From Emydura subglobosa (Eukaryota; Chordata; Testudines; Chelidae): a stretch of DNA of 64,000 nucleotides. The notes under the pieces were generated by a model, which saw only the letters and a program-made list of their open reading frames with translations, ran no database searches and was not told the DNA's origin. Where the stretch lies: assembly GCA_007922225.1 (NCBI GenBank), contig ML679959.1, positions 21,895,230-21,959,229 of the forward strand, read 5' to 3'. Position numbers and translations under genes: made by a program. Of the stretch, positions 25,238 through 38,072 are shown in pieces; position 1 is the first letter of the stretch, and the number at the start of each line of letters is the position of its first letter.

Positions 25238-25790
25238 ATACATAAGAACATAGGAGCTGCCATAATAGGTCAGACTATGGTCCTTCTCACCCATACCAGA
25301 GCTTCAGGGAGTATACAGAACAAGGAAATTATGGGGTGATCAATCCCTTCCTCCACTCCCGGCATCTGGTAATCAAAGGTTTAGGGTCACCCCGAGCATA
25401 GGGCTGCATCCTTGACCATCGTGGATAATAGCCAGTTATATTTTTGGCCATCACAACATCCCATGACAGTGAGTTCCACAACTTAGTTGTGCATTATGTG
25501 AAAAAGTACTTCCTCTTCTTTATATTAGATCTGCTGCCTATTAATTTCATCAAGTGACCTCTGTTTTTTTGTATTGTGTGATAGTATAAATAACACTTCT
25601 CTATTCACTTTTTCTACACCATTCATGATTTTAGAGAATTCCCCTTGGTCCTCCCTGTTCTAAGATGAACAGCTCTAATCTTTTTATTCTTTCCTCATAT
25701 GGAAGTTCCATACTCCTTGATCATCTTCGTTGCCCTTCTTTGAACCTTTTCCAGTTCGATTATATCTTTTTCGATACTTCACAGACTCCC
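25238..25790 (-). mobile_element. CR1 LINE 3' part, reverse orientation
   Basis: Begins cataagaacataggagctgc, then gtcagactatggtcc, tgagttccacaacttagttg, ttgcccttctttgaaccttt. Recognisable CR1 end of ORF2 plus 3' tail, about 550 bp, with many changes. Confidence 0.8.
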
Positions 25791-25984
25791 TGATTACACA
25801 CATTCCATGATTTCAGAGCAGAGACTTTGAATTAATGGGGCCAGATCCTGAAAGCAGTGGCCCTACACTGATTTATGTCAGCTAAAGATCAGGTCCATCG
25901 AATGCAATTATAGCTTGAGTTATAAAACAAAAACCTCCCAGTTCTATGTACCCAAATAATGAGGACTGGTAACAAAATAATCTA

Positions 25985-26215
25985 GAGAGCCTTTCATCAG
26001 AGGATCTCAATGATCTGTACAGACATTAATTAATCCTCACTACATGTTTGTGAAAAAGGCATTATAATAACACATTTTTAAAAAAGAGAAGAATAGACTA
26101 AGATACTAAGAGATTAAATGTCTTACCCAAGGTCACAAAGCAAGTCAATGGCAGAGTCACAACCCTGAGACTGTCATGTGCTATTCTAACCACTAGACAA
26201 CACTGCCCACTAATT
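25985..26215 (-). mobile_element. MIR SINE
   Basis: taatcctcactacatgtttg, gattaaatgtcttacccaag, gtcacaaagcaagtcaatgg, ctattctaaccactagacaa: a near full-length MIR in reverse. Confidence 0.85.
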
Positions 26216-26604
26216 CATGAATAACCTTTGATTCAGTAGCTTCATATGCAATATAATCTATAACCATGTTACTACGTTATGCAGTTTCATGAAGAATGCA
26301 ACGGTATATGCACAAAAATATCTAAGATGAGTTGTTCAGAAAGATTCACCATCCATTCCCAAGGATAATTTTTCATACTGCAATTGACCAAATGCACGGA
26401 ACCCTTACTCACTAGCCCATCAGAAGCAAAATAGAATACTTAAGTTACATGTATACAAAAGATTATCTGAGGAGGCAGTATTCTAATCAGAATTCATTTA
26501 GGCTGGTGCTTGAGGTAAATCAAGACTAGAATTGAGGTTTGCAGATCTCAGATTTTTCCAACTTAAATAATATATCAAATAAATGTATAAACCTTTGCAC
26601 TTAC

Positions 26605-26830
26605 ACAACAAACACCATCAGAGGATTTCAAAGCACTTTACAAACACTCGTGAATATAGCTTCACAACATTTTAGTAAATTAGGTGTTATTCCCATTTTA
26701 TAGACTGGGAAACTGGAGTGCAGATAGATGAAGTGACTTGCTCAAACTCACAAGGAAAGTCAGTGCCAGAGCTGGGAAAGAATCCAGATCTTATAGTTTT
26801 CAATCCTGTGCCTTAACTAAATAAATAAAT
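26605..26830 (-). mobile_element. MIR SINE
   Basis: tttcaaagcactttacaaac, ttattcccattttatagact, gggaaactggagtgcagata, gaagtgacttgctcaaactc, ccagagctgggaaagaatcc: near full-length MIR in reverse, followed by (AAAT)n. Confidence 0.88.
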
Positions 26831-27114
26831 AAAATAAAATTGTCCTTTTTCATTTCATGAACGATGGAATTATATCATGTAATCTGTTCTTCTCATAGAT
26901 TTCCTGTGATCAAACCTGCAATAAAAAGTAGGTCCCTTCTAGGCTGGGTTCTGGTACAGAAACAAAAACACAAGAGAAGGTTTGAATTAGGGATTCAAAC
27001 CTGGTCCCACCATTTCCCCTGCCAATCTGAATGGGTTTTGAGCTGAGGTTCTAGTTTTGGACCTTTTCAAAACTATGTTCACTCAGGAAAGTATATTTTT
27101 TGTAGCAGCCATCT

Positions 27115-27730
27115 TAGATTCATAGATATTAAGTCCAGATAATCTAATATGGCTTTCTGTATATCACAGGCCACACTACATTTCACGGAGTTACCTCTAC
27201 ATTGAGTTTAACATGTGTTTGACTAAAGCATGTCTGGCAGAAAGCCATCCAAGTCTTGATTTGGAGACATCAAGAGAAGAAAAATCTACTACTTTCCTTG
27301 GCAGTTTGTTCCAATGGTTAATCACCCTCACAGTTAAAAATGCGCATCTTACTTCTAATTTCAATTGTCTGGCTTCATATTCCAGCCATTCTTGGATCTT
27401 GTTCTGCCTTTCTTTGCTACATTAAAGAGTCCTTTAGTGCCTGGTATTTTTTCCTCGTAAAGTTATTTATACATTGTAATCAAGTCACCCCTTAGTCTTC
27501 TGTTTGATAATCTAAATAGTTGGAGTTCTTTACGTCTCTCACTGTAAGGCCTTTTCTGCCGCCTTCAAATAACATTTGTGGCTTTTTTCTGCGCCCTCCT
27601 CCAATTTTCAACATCCTTTTTTTAAAAATGTGGACACCAAAATTGGATGCACTATTTCAATACTGGTTTTACCAATGCTGAACAGATGTAAAATCACATC
27701 CTTACTGCTCATTATTCATTCCTGTTTGTA
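27115..27730 (-). mobile_element. CR1 LINE 3' part, reverse orientation
   Basis: ttagattcatagatattaag start, then ggcagtttgttccaatggtt, aatcaccctcacagtt, aagtcaccccttagtcttct, tggacaccaaaattggatgc. Typical reverse CR1 landmarks over about 600 bp. Matching becomes unclear after 27730. Confidence 0.8.
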
Positions 27731-27974
27731 CACCCCCTTCTCCCACTGGAGTGTGGCCCAATGGTCCAAAAAACCCCAAAGCATCCAGCTTCACATCACT
27801 CATGTCGCCAATGGCTCACCTCCAGTATTTTCTAACTTCTCTCACTTGAGGGACTGAAAGAATCACAGAGAAGATTATTTGGGCTTTTGGATGTTTTCAG
27901 GTGTCCTTGTATTAGCTGACATGCCTTATCCAGTTATCACCAGATTATTTTCATCTGTATTAAGAATCCCACCT

Positions 27975-28262
27975 AAAATAAGGCCTTGTGTACACTAGCA
28001 CTTATGCCAGAAAAACTTTTGTTGCTCAGGGGTGTGAAAAAAAACCCCTCCTGAGCTATATCAATTTTGCTGGCATAAGCGCTTGTGTGGACAGCACTAT
28101 GTCAGCGGGAGACATAGCTACCGCTGCTCATTTAGGTGACTTTATTATGTTGGTGGAAGAACTCTTTCCCCTCAACATAATGTGGCTATCCAAGTACTCT
28201 TACAGCAGCACATCTGTACCAATACAGCTGTGCCGCTGTAAGTTTTAAGTGTAGACTAACCC
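27975..28262. mobile_element. MITE-like DNA element with TGTxTACACT ends
   Basis: Left end aggccttgtgtacactagca, right end taagtgtagactaacccta, forming short terminal inverted repeats. The interior has foldback segments: ttatgccagaaaaacttttg / ctggcataagcgc, and gtgtgaaaaaaaacccctcctga. Not coding; the 86-codon frame across it is fortuitous. A non-autonomous hAT- or Harbinger-type origin is a guess. Confidence 0.55.
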
Positions 28263-28566
28263 TAATTCAAAATGACCCACCATTTTCTATTCCCTGAAGT
28301 ACCAACAAAAGGGTGAAACCAAAGATTATAGAGAAACTGAGCACAGCTTAACTATTCTTTGTAATCACCGCTTTTCTTTCCCAAATGCAACATGCCATTA
28401 AACATACTCAAAAACATTCATGTGACACCAAGAAAAGAGAAGTAAAATGGCATCATCAACCGTTAAAAGCAGCGAAAATATATCTGCTTATTGTAAAACA
28501 CATTTTCCTTGAAGCATGACACAAAGAGCAAAACCTCAGTAAAGTGGTGATTCATATTCTCTCTGT

Positions 28567-28571
<5 letters not shown>

Positions 28572-28599
<28 letters not shown>
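28572..28599. repeat. (CA)n microsatellite
   Basis: About 13 CA units after tata. Confidence 0.9.
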
Positions 28600-29269
28600 C
28601 ACTGTGCTTCAACTGCTTTGTGTGGCTCTGCCAATGCAAAGCAATGGTAAACATACCTTAATAAACAGTAGCATCCAAACATTTGTGAAATTAAACCTGT
28701 TATGCTAAATAAAATGTCCTAACTATACACATCTGTTTGAGAAAAATGTGAATAAAACCTATTTATATCTCTGATTTGTTCCCAGTATATTTATGATCAG
28801 CTGAAATTAGATGTGCAACAGATCTCTTTATATGCTTGAAAACCTTTACCCTGCAAGTCCATATGTTGAGCAAGGTGGTTGTGATCCAATGCACGTGGAA
28901 GCTCTGTGTGAGCACAAAAAACATTAAGCAATAAATAACTAACATCGATGAGTCAGTTACTAATTTGAACTATGAAATTGTAGTCATTTTACAGAGCAAC
29001 TGCACTTATATCAGCATTCCATGCTATGTATAGTTGTGAACCTACATACCCCTCTCCACTAAACAAACACACACACACATTCATTCCAAAAATATTTTCA
29101 AAGGAGATCATTTAAAAAAATTAAACTTGTCATAATGCTGCTTATGCTACTTTATGGCTGCCACTGAGATAAATGGGAACTTCTGAAGTCTTCATTATAT
29201 TTTTGCATATACTGGCCAGATAATACCCTCCAATGTGAAAAGCCACTGGAGGTCTAAAGCTGGGTCCCA

Positions 29270-29345
29270 TCCTTTGAGGCACTGAGCACCCTCAACTTCC
29301 ATTGGCTTTCAAGAGAGTTGAGGGCACTCGGTACCTCACACAACA
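29270..29345. repeat. Short palindromic repeat
   Basis: ggcactgagcaccctcaact / agttgagggcactcggtacc around tccattggctttcaagag. Confidence 0.7.
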
Positions 29346-30487
29346 TAGCCCAGAAAACTCCAATGGTTTTGAAGCCACGAGTTTCCGTCACATCATTCTC
29401 TCATCTGAGCACAGATTTGGCCCCTTTAAACCAAGTCTATTGTGCAGGCCAAATTCTACCCTGCTGAAGTGGAGCTGAGTGTGCTGGAGAGGGCTCAACT
29501 TTGGACATCCCATGGTTTTTCACATGATGTGGCCCATTGTACACATACAGGACAGTGAAGATTATTAAAAAATTCCCAGTTACCTTAGAGGCAACCATAA
29601 TCTGCATTTCAACACATAGTGAGTTTTTGTTTTTAATCTTTTGCTCTGAAAATATGTTTGGAATGAGTGGTCATACTTGGTGCATGTGTGTTGGTTGTAA
29701 GGGGTATGTAGATTTATAACTATAAACAGAATGACATCCTGACATGTAGATGTTTATACAGAAACTATATTTCTTTGTTCAAGGTAGTTTCAACCTCATT
29801 ATAGTTGGTGATTTAGTTCATGATCAGTTATGCACATATAATAAAGAGGAAGCTCACTATGGTTGGATCCACTTATTGTAGGGTTGAATTTGGCCCAGTG
29901 TTTGAATAAAACAAATTAAAAAAACCTTAATCTCAGTGTTTATAAGCTGCTATTTCATACTCTGTAAAGTTTCATCCTCTGCGAACTAAACAGAAATCTG
30001 CAATCCTGATCCTATAATGAGTCTCAGGAAGAAGAAACTTTTTTTTTAAATGGAAGGTGGGGAGGATCCTTTCAGTGGAAGGTAGAAGGACAGTTTAATT
30101 GCAGCAATTTGGGCTCTATGTATTTCAGTTAATAATTCAGGCAACTATGTCTTTTGTGCTCTCTTCTCTCAGTTCTGTCAAAGAAACCCATTACAATAGT
30201 TCAGACTGGAATGCAGAGAAGAGAGCAGTTCCTTTTTATGTAATATTATTTATTGCTATATGTCTATTCATATCAGCTCTCTCACCCCAAATTCTTTCTT
30301 CATTATTAATACATCTGCTGCAAAGTGAACAAAGGATGGTGTATTTACATCCTTGCAAATAAAAGCACTAGCAGCCATATATGGTGTGAATGATATCATC
30401 TGCCTAGAGAAGGTCCAATTCTGACCCAGCCAAGAGAACTGTGAAAACAAAGACAAAAGGAAGCTCCACTAACTTAGGTTTTTATTT

Positions 30488-30491
<4 letters not shown>

Positions 30492-30527
<36 letters not shown>
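30492..30527. repeat. (CA)n microsatellite
   Basis: About 18 CA units after a TTTA tract. Confidence 0.95.
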
Positions 30528-30529
<2 letters not shown>

Positions 30530-31239
30530 TGCTGCTGATGCAGAGAATGATCACAGTAAACTTAATTCAGACCACATTTCACATCATTCTGAGTTAGTGA
30601 AATTCAGGCAAGAATAGTTTGCATAGGACTAGGTGAAGGTAAATAAGTAGGGAAGCATATTGGAATAGAGTAAGTTGTTTCTGATATTTTGGAGCATCAG
30701 TACCAACTTTTCTTTGAAAACATCCTCTCTTTGTGTTAGTCCAAACCTATAAAGCAGAAAGCATCTCAGCTGGCTAGAGGTTCATTACCTTATTCATTGA
30801 TTTAAAAAAATTCTAACTTGAAAGTGATGCATTTCTTCATAAGGTCAGGAAACTTGGCCCATCAGGTTTAATATGCCAACTCCTCAGGATCCATAGCTCC
30901 ACTGGACACACAACACTTGATTTTCCACTGCCTTGCACTTTGAACAGTGATTTACTTCTGTGTAAAGCAAGTGTAAAGTGAGCATAAAATGTTACCCATG
31001 GTGTACAGAGCAAAGAATTCCAATTTTGCACCACTCTGCACAGGAGAAAATAATTATGCAAGGTAGGAGGCAACAGAGGGTCAAGGAGGTTGGTCCTGGC
31101 AGGAGTCACCAGGATCAGTGACCTCCGGGACTATGATTGGGGGGATTGGATGGATTCCCCAGGTGCTAGGTTGGTGCATAGGGCTCCCCACTCTTCGCAC
31201 CCCCCAGTCCGTCCTCCAGGAGGTGAGGGCTCCCGCCTC

Positions 31240-32000
31240 TCGGGTTTACCTTGATCGGGTCCTGTAGGAGGGTGCTCCCTGCCCACCCCTCACTCCTAAC
31301 CCTCTGGATCTTTTCATCGAGCCCCTGCCTTGCGAGCCCCACCAGCTGCCCTCTCCATATGTACTGAGCCAGCTGCAAATCTTTGCGTTTAAACTGCGCC
31401 AAAGACACATTTGTACATGTTCTTGCTTTACACTCTCCATTTCCTCCAACTTGTGTTCCACCTTGACATTAAGTGGTGGGACTTTTTGCCTCCCGTCAAG
31501 GTTGAGGAATCCAAGGCCCACTGGGGATGTCAACTAGTGGCTTCTAACACGGTTCACCCCTCTTCCTGACACCTGCCCCTTCTGCGGAGTAAGAGAGATC
31601 CTTCTATTTGGAGTGTACCAGCTTGCAGCCCCTTTTCCAGCTCCTCCAGAACCTGCTCCTCCTGTTCTGGTTGCACGTCTCCCCACACCTTCTGATCTAA
31701 GCACATCCCATCCCTGGCCCCACAAAGTTGCAAGACTTCCTCGTCACCCCCCTCCGAGCGCTGGCCAAAGTGGCCATTTACAACACCAGAAAGAGGATGT
31801 TGGCTGAGGGGGCACTCTGCAACTATGGGCCTATTTCCATTCCTCCATCTGTTCATGCATTCAGGCAGAGTTCCTCTGGGCTATGTCCGCTGGCTCCCTA
31901 GATACCTTTGAAGAGCTGTGGGCGCTGTGCAGGGTCTCTGCTTGGTGTTCACTTCAGGTTCCCTATGTTTGACCCTTTCACCCCCGCACCCATTCCTGTT
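31240..32000 (+). mobile_element. 3' ORF remnant of a non-CR1 LINE (Tx1- or R2-like)
   Basis: GC-richer than its surroundings. + strand frames give TPLPDTCPFCGVRE (a Cys-x-x-Cys pair as found near the C-terminus of some LINE ORF2 proteins), then KLQDFLVTPLRALAKVAIYNTRKR, then RAEFLWAMSAGSLDTFEELW, separated by frameshifts. This order resembles the C-terminal part of pol proteins of LINEs common in turtle genomes and usually annotated as Tx1- or R2-like. Open frames of 80-100 codons on the - strand here (31166-31856) are shadows. Clade assignment is uncertain. Confidence 0.55.
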
Positions 32001-32663
32001 TTTTTTCATTAGTTGTCCCTGGTAATCATTGTGTCCCGGGTTCAGTAGCTCCTCCTTTTAGGCAGAACACAACAGGAGCAGAGCCCTGTGTGTCCAGCTT
32101 TGGTTCTTAAGGAATCAGCATATTAAACAAATTGAGCTAAGCCCCGCCCTCACGTTCATTATTGCATTATTAAATCATTATCAAATGAGGTATCTGAAGG
32201 CAGAATTTGACCGGTTACCTTTACCAAGACTACCAGACATTACTTCCCTAAATTATGAAGCTGATGTAAAGAAAGAGGCAAGCCTGTTTAACCGGCCAAT
32301 AAAGAATGACTACCCCTAAAACAGTGGGCTTCCCTGGGTGACACAGAACCCTTCCTGTAGGCACCACTTTCAGGATGTGGCAGGGGTGTGGCAGAAGCTC
32401 TGCTGCACCTTCAACCATTCTTGGCTGGAAAAAAAAATTCATTGCTGCGGAGCATAAATTAAGGCAACCCTTTGACTGCTCTAGGCTAGGCTGGAGACTA
32501 GACTGTCTCTGGCCAGCTCCATAATTGGGGGGTTGAGGACGCAGAAGTGGAATGCAAACACCTTTACTTCTCCTCTATTGAATCATTCTCATCTAGAATC
32601 AGCGTTAAAGCATACAAAGCCAATAGAATGTGTTCTAAAGAAAGACAATACAGCTAAAGCAGA

Positions 32664-32890
32664 GGCAATGAGGCAGTGTGGCTTAGTGGACAGGGCACCG
32701 GACTGGGATTCAGGAGACCTAATTCAACTCCTAGATCTGCCACTGGTTTCCTTGGGACTTTGGGAAAGTCACTTCTCCTCTTGGTGCCTCCATTGTCCCA
32801 TCTGTAAAATGGATCTAGTGATACTTATCTCCTTTGAAAAGTGCTTTGAGGTCTATGGATGAAAAGGGCTATATATTATTACTACTACTA
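32664..32890 (+). mobile_element. MIR SINE, near full length
   Basis: aggcagtgtggcttagtgga, cagggcaccggactgggatt, caggagacctaattc, gggaaagtcacttctcctct, ccatctgtaaaatggatcta, aaaagtgctttgaggtctat, ending in (ATT/ACT)n. The tRNA-like promoter box region is still recognisable. Confidence 0.9.
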
Positions 32891-33479
32891 CATCCATTGG
32901 CTTTAGGATTTACTATTAATCCCCAGTCAATAACACAATAAAATAATACACTTGAACGAGGCTAATTTTCACTTAAGTCTCTCTGAGCCATTGCAAATGA
33001 CTGAGTTTTGCAATTTAGCAAGTAATGAACAAAAATTATATATAAACAAGGATAATACACCATTAGATGTACTTTGTTTACTGGTAACATAGGGTTTCGT
33101 CATAAATGATTAAAGGTGAGCTCTGACAACACATACTAGTAAATGTCCTGGTGTAATACATTTTGTAGCAGTAATTTGGTTTTAGCAAAATGAGGCATCA
33201 TTACAGCATTATATTTGCTGCTAAATCTTTCCTTAGAAGTGGAAGAAGATTATTATTTTGTATCTGTAAATCATAAAGGACAAAATTCACTCTCATGCAG
33301 CAGCCAGCACAACACCTATGTACCTCTTAGGTTCTATTTTGAGGTCCCAAATCAAATCTCCAGATTCAAACACTACTACACATTGCAGAAGTTTGGATCT
33401 ACACTCAAACTTTGGAACAGACCTCTATTCACTACTGCAGACCAAACATAAATCCTGGCTTTAAACATCAGCAAACTCG

Positions 33480-35455
33480 GCATAAGTCTTCACTGCAGTC
33501 TTCGGATGTGAAGGAGATTTCCACACCCAAGCCATTCATTTTAGGTGACAAATCTAAGGAACTGTCCCAGATTGAGGTGTCAACAGAAGAGGTTTGGAAC
33601 AAAATGATAAAACAAACAGTAGTAAGTCACCAGGAACAGATGGTATTCAGTCAAGAATTCTGAAATAATATGAAATTGCAGATCTATTAACTGTGGTATG
33701 TAACCTATAATTTAAATCAGCTTCTGTACCAGATGACTGGTGGATAGTTAATGTGATGCTGATCTTTTTTAAAAGGCTTCAGAGGCAATCCTGAAAATTA
33801 CAGGCTGCTAAGTCTAACTGCCTAACAGGCAAATTGGTTGAAACTATAGAATCATAGGACTGGAAGGGACCTCGGAGAGGACTTCTAGTTGAGTCCCCTG
33901 CACTCAAGGCAGGACTAAGTATTACGTAGACCATCCCTGACAGGTGTTTGTCTAACCTTCTCTTAAAAACCTCCAATCATGGAGATCTATAACCTACCTA
34001 GGCAATTTAGGAAGACTGCCTACAGTAAAAAACAGAATTATCATACACATAGATAAACATATGGAGAAGAGTCCTCCATATAACACAGTTTTTGTAAAGT
34101 GAAATTATGCCCCACCAATTTATTAGAATTCTTTAAGAGTGTCAATAAATGTGGACCAAGTATACTTGGTCTTTCAGAAAGCCTTTGACGAGGTCCCTCA
34201 CCAAAAGCTCTTAAGCAAAGTAAGCAATCATTCGATAAGAGGGCAGGTCCTCTCGTGGAACACTAACTAGTTAAAAGAAAGAGAAAAAAAGGGTAGCAAT
34301 AAACAGTCAGTTTTCACAGTGGAGAGAGGTAAATTGCACGGTCCCCTAAGGATCTGCACTGGGACCACAGCCCTTCAACATATACATAAGTGATCTGGAA
34401 AAAAAAGGGTAAACAGTGAGGTGACAAAGTTTGCAGATGATCTTATATTACTCAAAATAGTTAGGTCCAAAAGCTGACAGTGAAGAGTTACAAAGGGACC
34501 TCACAAAACTGAGTGACTGGGCAACAAAATGGCAGGTGAAATTCAATGTTGATAAATGCAAAGTAGTGCACATTGGAAAACAATTTCAACTACACACACA
34601 AAATGATGGGGTCTAAATCAGCTGTTACCACTCAAGAAAGAGATCTTGGAGTCATCATGGATCGTTTTCTGAAAACATCTGCTCAGTGTGCAGCTGCAGT
34701 CAACAAAGCTAACAACGTAGGAACCATTAGGAAAAGGCTAGATAATAAGACAGAAAATATCATAATGCCAATATATAAATACATGATATGCCCACACCTG
34801 GAATACTGCATGCAGTTCCGATCACCCGTCACAAAAAAGATATATTAGAATTGGAAAAGATACAGAAAAGGGCAACAAAAATTATTAGGGTTACGAAACA
34901 GCTTCCATAAGAGGAGAGATTAAAAAGACTGGGACTGTTCAGGTTGGAAAAGAGACAATTAAGGGGGGGGAATAAAACAGAGGTCTATAAAATTATGAAT
35001 GGTGTGCAGAAAGTGAATAAGGAACTGTTATTTACCCTTCCACATAACACACAAACTGGGATCACCCAATGAAATTAATAGGCAGCATGTTTAAAACAAA
35101 CAAAAGGAAGTACTTCTCACCAACACACAGTCAACCTGTGAAACTCGTTGCCAGGGGATGAAGGCCAAAAGTATAACTGGGTTCAAAAAAGAATTAGATA
35201 AATTCCAAGAGGATAGGTCCATCAATGGCTATTAGACAAGATAGTCAGGGACACAAGCTCATGTTCTGGTTGTCCCTAAACCTCTTACTGCTAGAAGCTG
35301 GGACTGAATGACAGGCTGAATCAATTGATAAATTGTCCTGTTCTGTTCACTCCCTCTGAAGCATCTGGCATTCGCCACTGTCAGAAGACTGGATATTGGG
35401 CTAGATGGACCATTGGTCTGACATAGTAACGGCCATTCTTATGTTCTTATGCACC
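33480..35455 (+). mobile_element. CR1 LINE, reverse transcriptase region to 3' end, decayed
   Basis: Non-LTR retrotransposon. The + strand shows the start of the RT domain (KSPGTDGIQSRILK-like near 33620), a finger/palm part (QVYLVFQKAFDEVPHQKLL near 34160), a GSALGP motif preceded by a stop (about 34345), FADD (near 34430) and DLGVIMDRFL with CPHLEYCMQF (34640-34820). It ends in the CR1 3' tail (gaccattggtctgacatagt and on, about 35408-35455). Several stops and frameshifts make it a dead copy. A shorter CR1 in the opposite orientation interrupts it at about 33843-34017. Confidence 0.85.
33843..34017 (-). mobile_element. CR1 3' fragment nested in another CR1
   Basis: On the + strand it begins atagaatcataggactgg, then gggacctcggagagg and gtcccctgcactcaaggcag, the reverse complement of a CR1 3' end. 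The host CR1 sequence (plus strand) resumes after about 34017. The nested copy therefore arrived later and from a different CR1 subfamily. Confidence 0.75.
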
Positions 35456-35459
35456 TGTC

Positions 35460-38070
35460 CTTTTAAGAATAAATGTGTATTTACAATGGATGTATATTGT
35501 ATGTATATAATGAAAGCATTATTAAATATACAGAAAGCCTCCTGTGTGGGATGGCAGCATTCTGCAAAGGCTGATTTCTGTTATACAAACTACATCCTCA
35601 TGGATGACTTCAGTCATCTCTCCTCTATGCCTCTTCATTGTCATTTTCAAAGAATACCCTTCATGGAGGTAGATCAGGCCTTAGACAACTCCAGCTGAAA
35701 AGGAATATGTTCTTTTTCGCAGGCAAGTGATGCTTCATGGGTCATTGGGGATAAAAAACAAATTCAAAACTAGCCGCTCTGAAAAAATGAACCACTTTTT
35801 CTAAGGGTCTGATACCAAGAGATGATGAGCTTGATCAATTCCCATGGAAGTCACTGGCAATTAAAGGTATTCAGCACCTTCCAGGATCAGGCCCTTAAAA
35901 ATTGGAAAAGCATCACATGTTGCAAAATCCAAACAAGCTTAATGTCTTGCTGGTGCCAACTGGTGTAAAGGACAGTCATGTAGGGTTGCCATGCTTTTGA
36001 AGTTCAGTCTTTCATCTTCTGCTTTTCTATCCTGACCTGATTTCTATTTGGAGGAGACAGTGTTGGTGCTAATATCAAGGGTTTTGCAGCCCCCGTGCAC
36101 TGTGTGACAGAGGGTGGCAGGAAGTAAACTTCAGAAATCTATCAGAATATATTACACTTTCTATATAGGCTGTTAGACTGTTGACTCATTTAAACATAGA
36201 AAAAAGAAAATTTGGCATTTGCCCCTATCAGCTATAATTGTGATTCTGGGGATATGTTGTTGAGTAAGCAAAAAAAATCCTTTCTCCTTCTCTGCCCTTC
36301 TGGAGGACAGCTATTCAGCTGGTCAGATGAATCCAAACCCATTATTAGTGTCCTTGCACTTCTCCATTAGCCGTATTACAGTTGGACTGGCTGATGCCAA
36401 GGACACTGATGATGAGAAACAATAATATTCCTCAGTATCAGAAACCATTGGCTTTTTAGCATTCTCCTGCTTTCCCAGGTTTTAGCTTCCAAGTGGGAAA
36501 GAGGCTGCAGTGATAGTCAGTGAGCCAGATCTAACAAGGGAAGTACAGGATAAAGAATTCTATCATTTACATAATTCTAGCATTTCTATTCAGTATGTTT
36601 TAACTTTCAATTTTTAATTGACTTTTTAGGGGCAGATTCTGCTTTCAGACACATATGCATCCAAAAAGGACAAAGTCTTTTCTGCACTGGTAATTTTTAG
36701 CATTTCCCTCACCTTTGGTCTTCTAGCACCAGCGCAGCACCATGGGAACACTAGTGTAGACCATGTGCAGATATTTTTCCCACCCCACCCAAAGCAGATC
36801 TAGATGACATGATAGCAAAAAGCCCAGATCCTGTCTACACTAATGCTTCCAGCAGAGCTAGCACCAGTGCTGGACACAGCTGCTAAGTTCTAAGTAGTTT
36901 CTTGGCTGTTTGAGGAAAATAAGTGGTGGCAAAGAACTGTTTCTCTTTGCTCTTCTATAGTAAAAAATAAAGAGTTAGTTTCTAAAAATAAACAAACATG
37001 AAATAATAGGACTATTGTGGCCTGGTGCCTTTTTATGTTGTTTATATTTTGATAGTAATGACATCCTCTACCACCCTCTTGATTGTAGCCAGCAGGCCTA
37101 TGCCACAGCTAATTTTCATCGTAGCTTATATCTCAGTGCAAGTAGTACATACTGCAGTTCCTCCACAGGCAGACATAAATTGACATGTCAGTGGCTCAAA
37201 AAGGGCTTACCATCCACAGATTTTGTCAGCTTCTCCATTATACCACATAGTCACCTGACAGTATTTGAAAGCCGTTCAGGGAAATTGTCAGAACTCAGTG
37301 GGCCTGATGCTCCTCTCGTTTACGCTGGTGAAAATCAGGAATAGCTCTGTTGAAGTCAAAACTGTAGAACTGATTTGAGAGGAGAATCAGATCCTCTCTG
37401 CACACAACTATGCAAGGAAAAAACTAAGAATTTACCTAATCAGGATTCTGATCATAGACTAAGACTGACCAACTGACTGACTAAAAATGTACATAATCGA
37501 AAACAAAAATCAAGATTCTCACTATAGCTATTAAAAATCTCCTGAGTCTATTTATATCAACTGTCTTAAATAAGCAGTATCAAATATTGTACAGTTTATC
37601 TAACAGCCAAAATACTTTAAAAATGGTGCACACTGACACAGATCTATGCTGCCTCTGTAATTTAGCAGCTGGCACTTTTGAATGCTAGTAGTGGAACTGC
37701 TCTAGAATACAGATTTTCTGAGTGCAAGTATTCAGAGAAAGCAGCTTTATTCTATGCTTCCCTGTATAAATGAATGTCTCTTGCTTTACATGGTGTGGAT
37801 AATATCTATCCAGCACAAAAAGTTTCTCCTCTTGTTGAAGCCCATTGAGGTAGACCTGCATACTCACAATGGAAAACTGGTACTGTCAAGAGGAGGATAT
37901 GATGGCCATTGTAAAGTATCATTAATTAAAATGTGTTAAGACCAACCAAGATTTTACAGTTTGGCTGATCCTTTCTCAGCCATGCTGATCCAGGGATACA
38001 GGTTGCCAAATTTACCATGGGTACTTTCTGACCCACTGTTTTACAGTGAAGTTCATAATATTTCATTGTT
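35460..38070. other. Intergenic, mostly unassigned
   Basis: Between two CR1 copies. Apart from the foldback repeat at 36725-36880 no element or exon is recognised. Confidence 0.55.
36725..36880. repeat. Foldback repeat with agtgtagac arms
   Basis: caccagcgcagcaccatggg ... actagtgtagac pairs with gtctacactaatgcttccag ... agcaccagtgctgg. Related in its arm sequence to the element at 27975-28262, but shorter. Confidence 0.45.
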
Positions 38071-38072
38071 AT

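Larger units (their letters stand above)
28265..31235. other. Intergenic, mostly unassigned
   Basis: Two CA microsatellites and one palindromic unit (29270-29345). No exon recognised. 30837-31160 leads into the LINE remnant. Confidence 0.55.

Noticed and set aside
27576..27857. 93-codon + strand frame
   Set aside because: Lies across the antisense strand of a CR1 fragment; no conserved content.
28572..30527. Repeat array resembling CRISPR
   Set aside because: Only dinucleotide microsatellites; no spaced direct repeats, and the DNA is vertebrate.
32664..32890. tRNA gene
   Set aside because: The tRNA-like 5' part belongs to a MIR SINE; no cloverleaf with acceptor stem.
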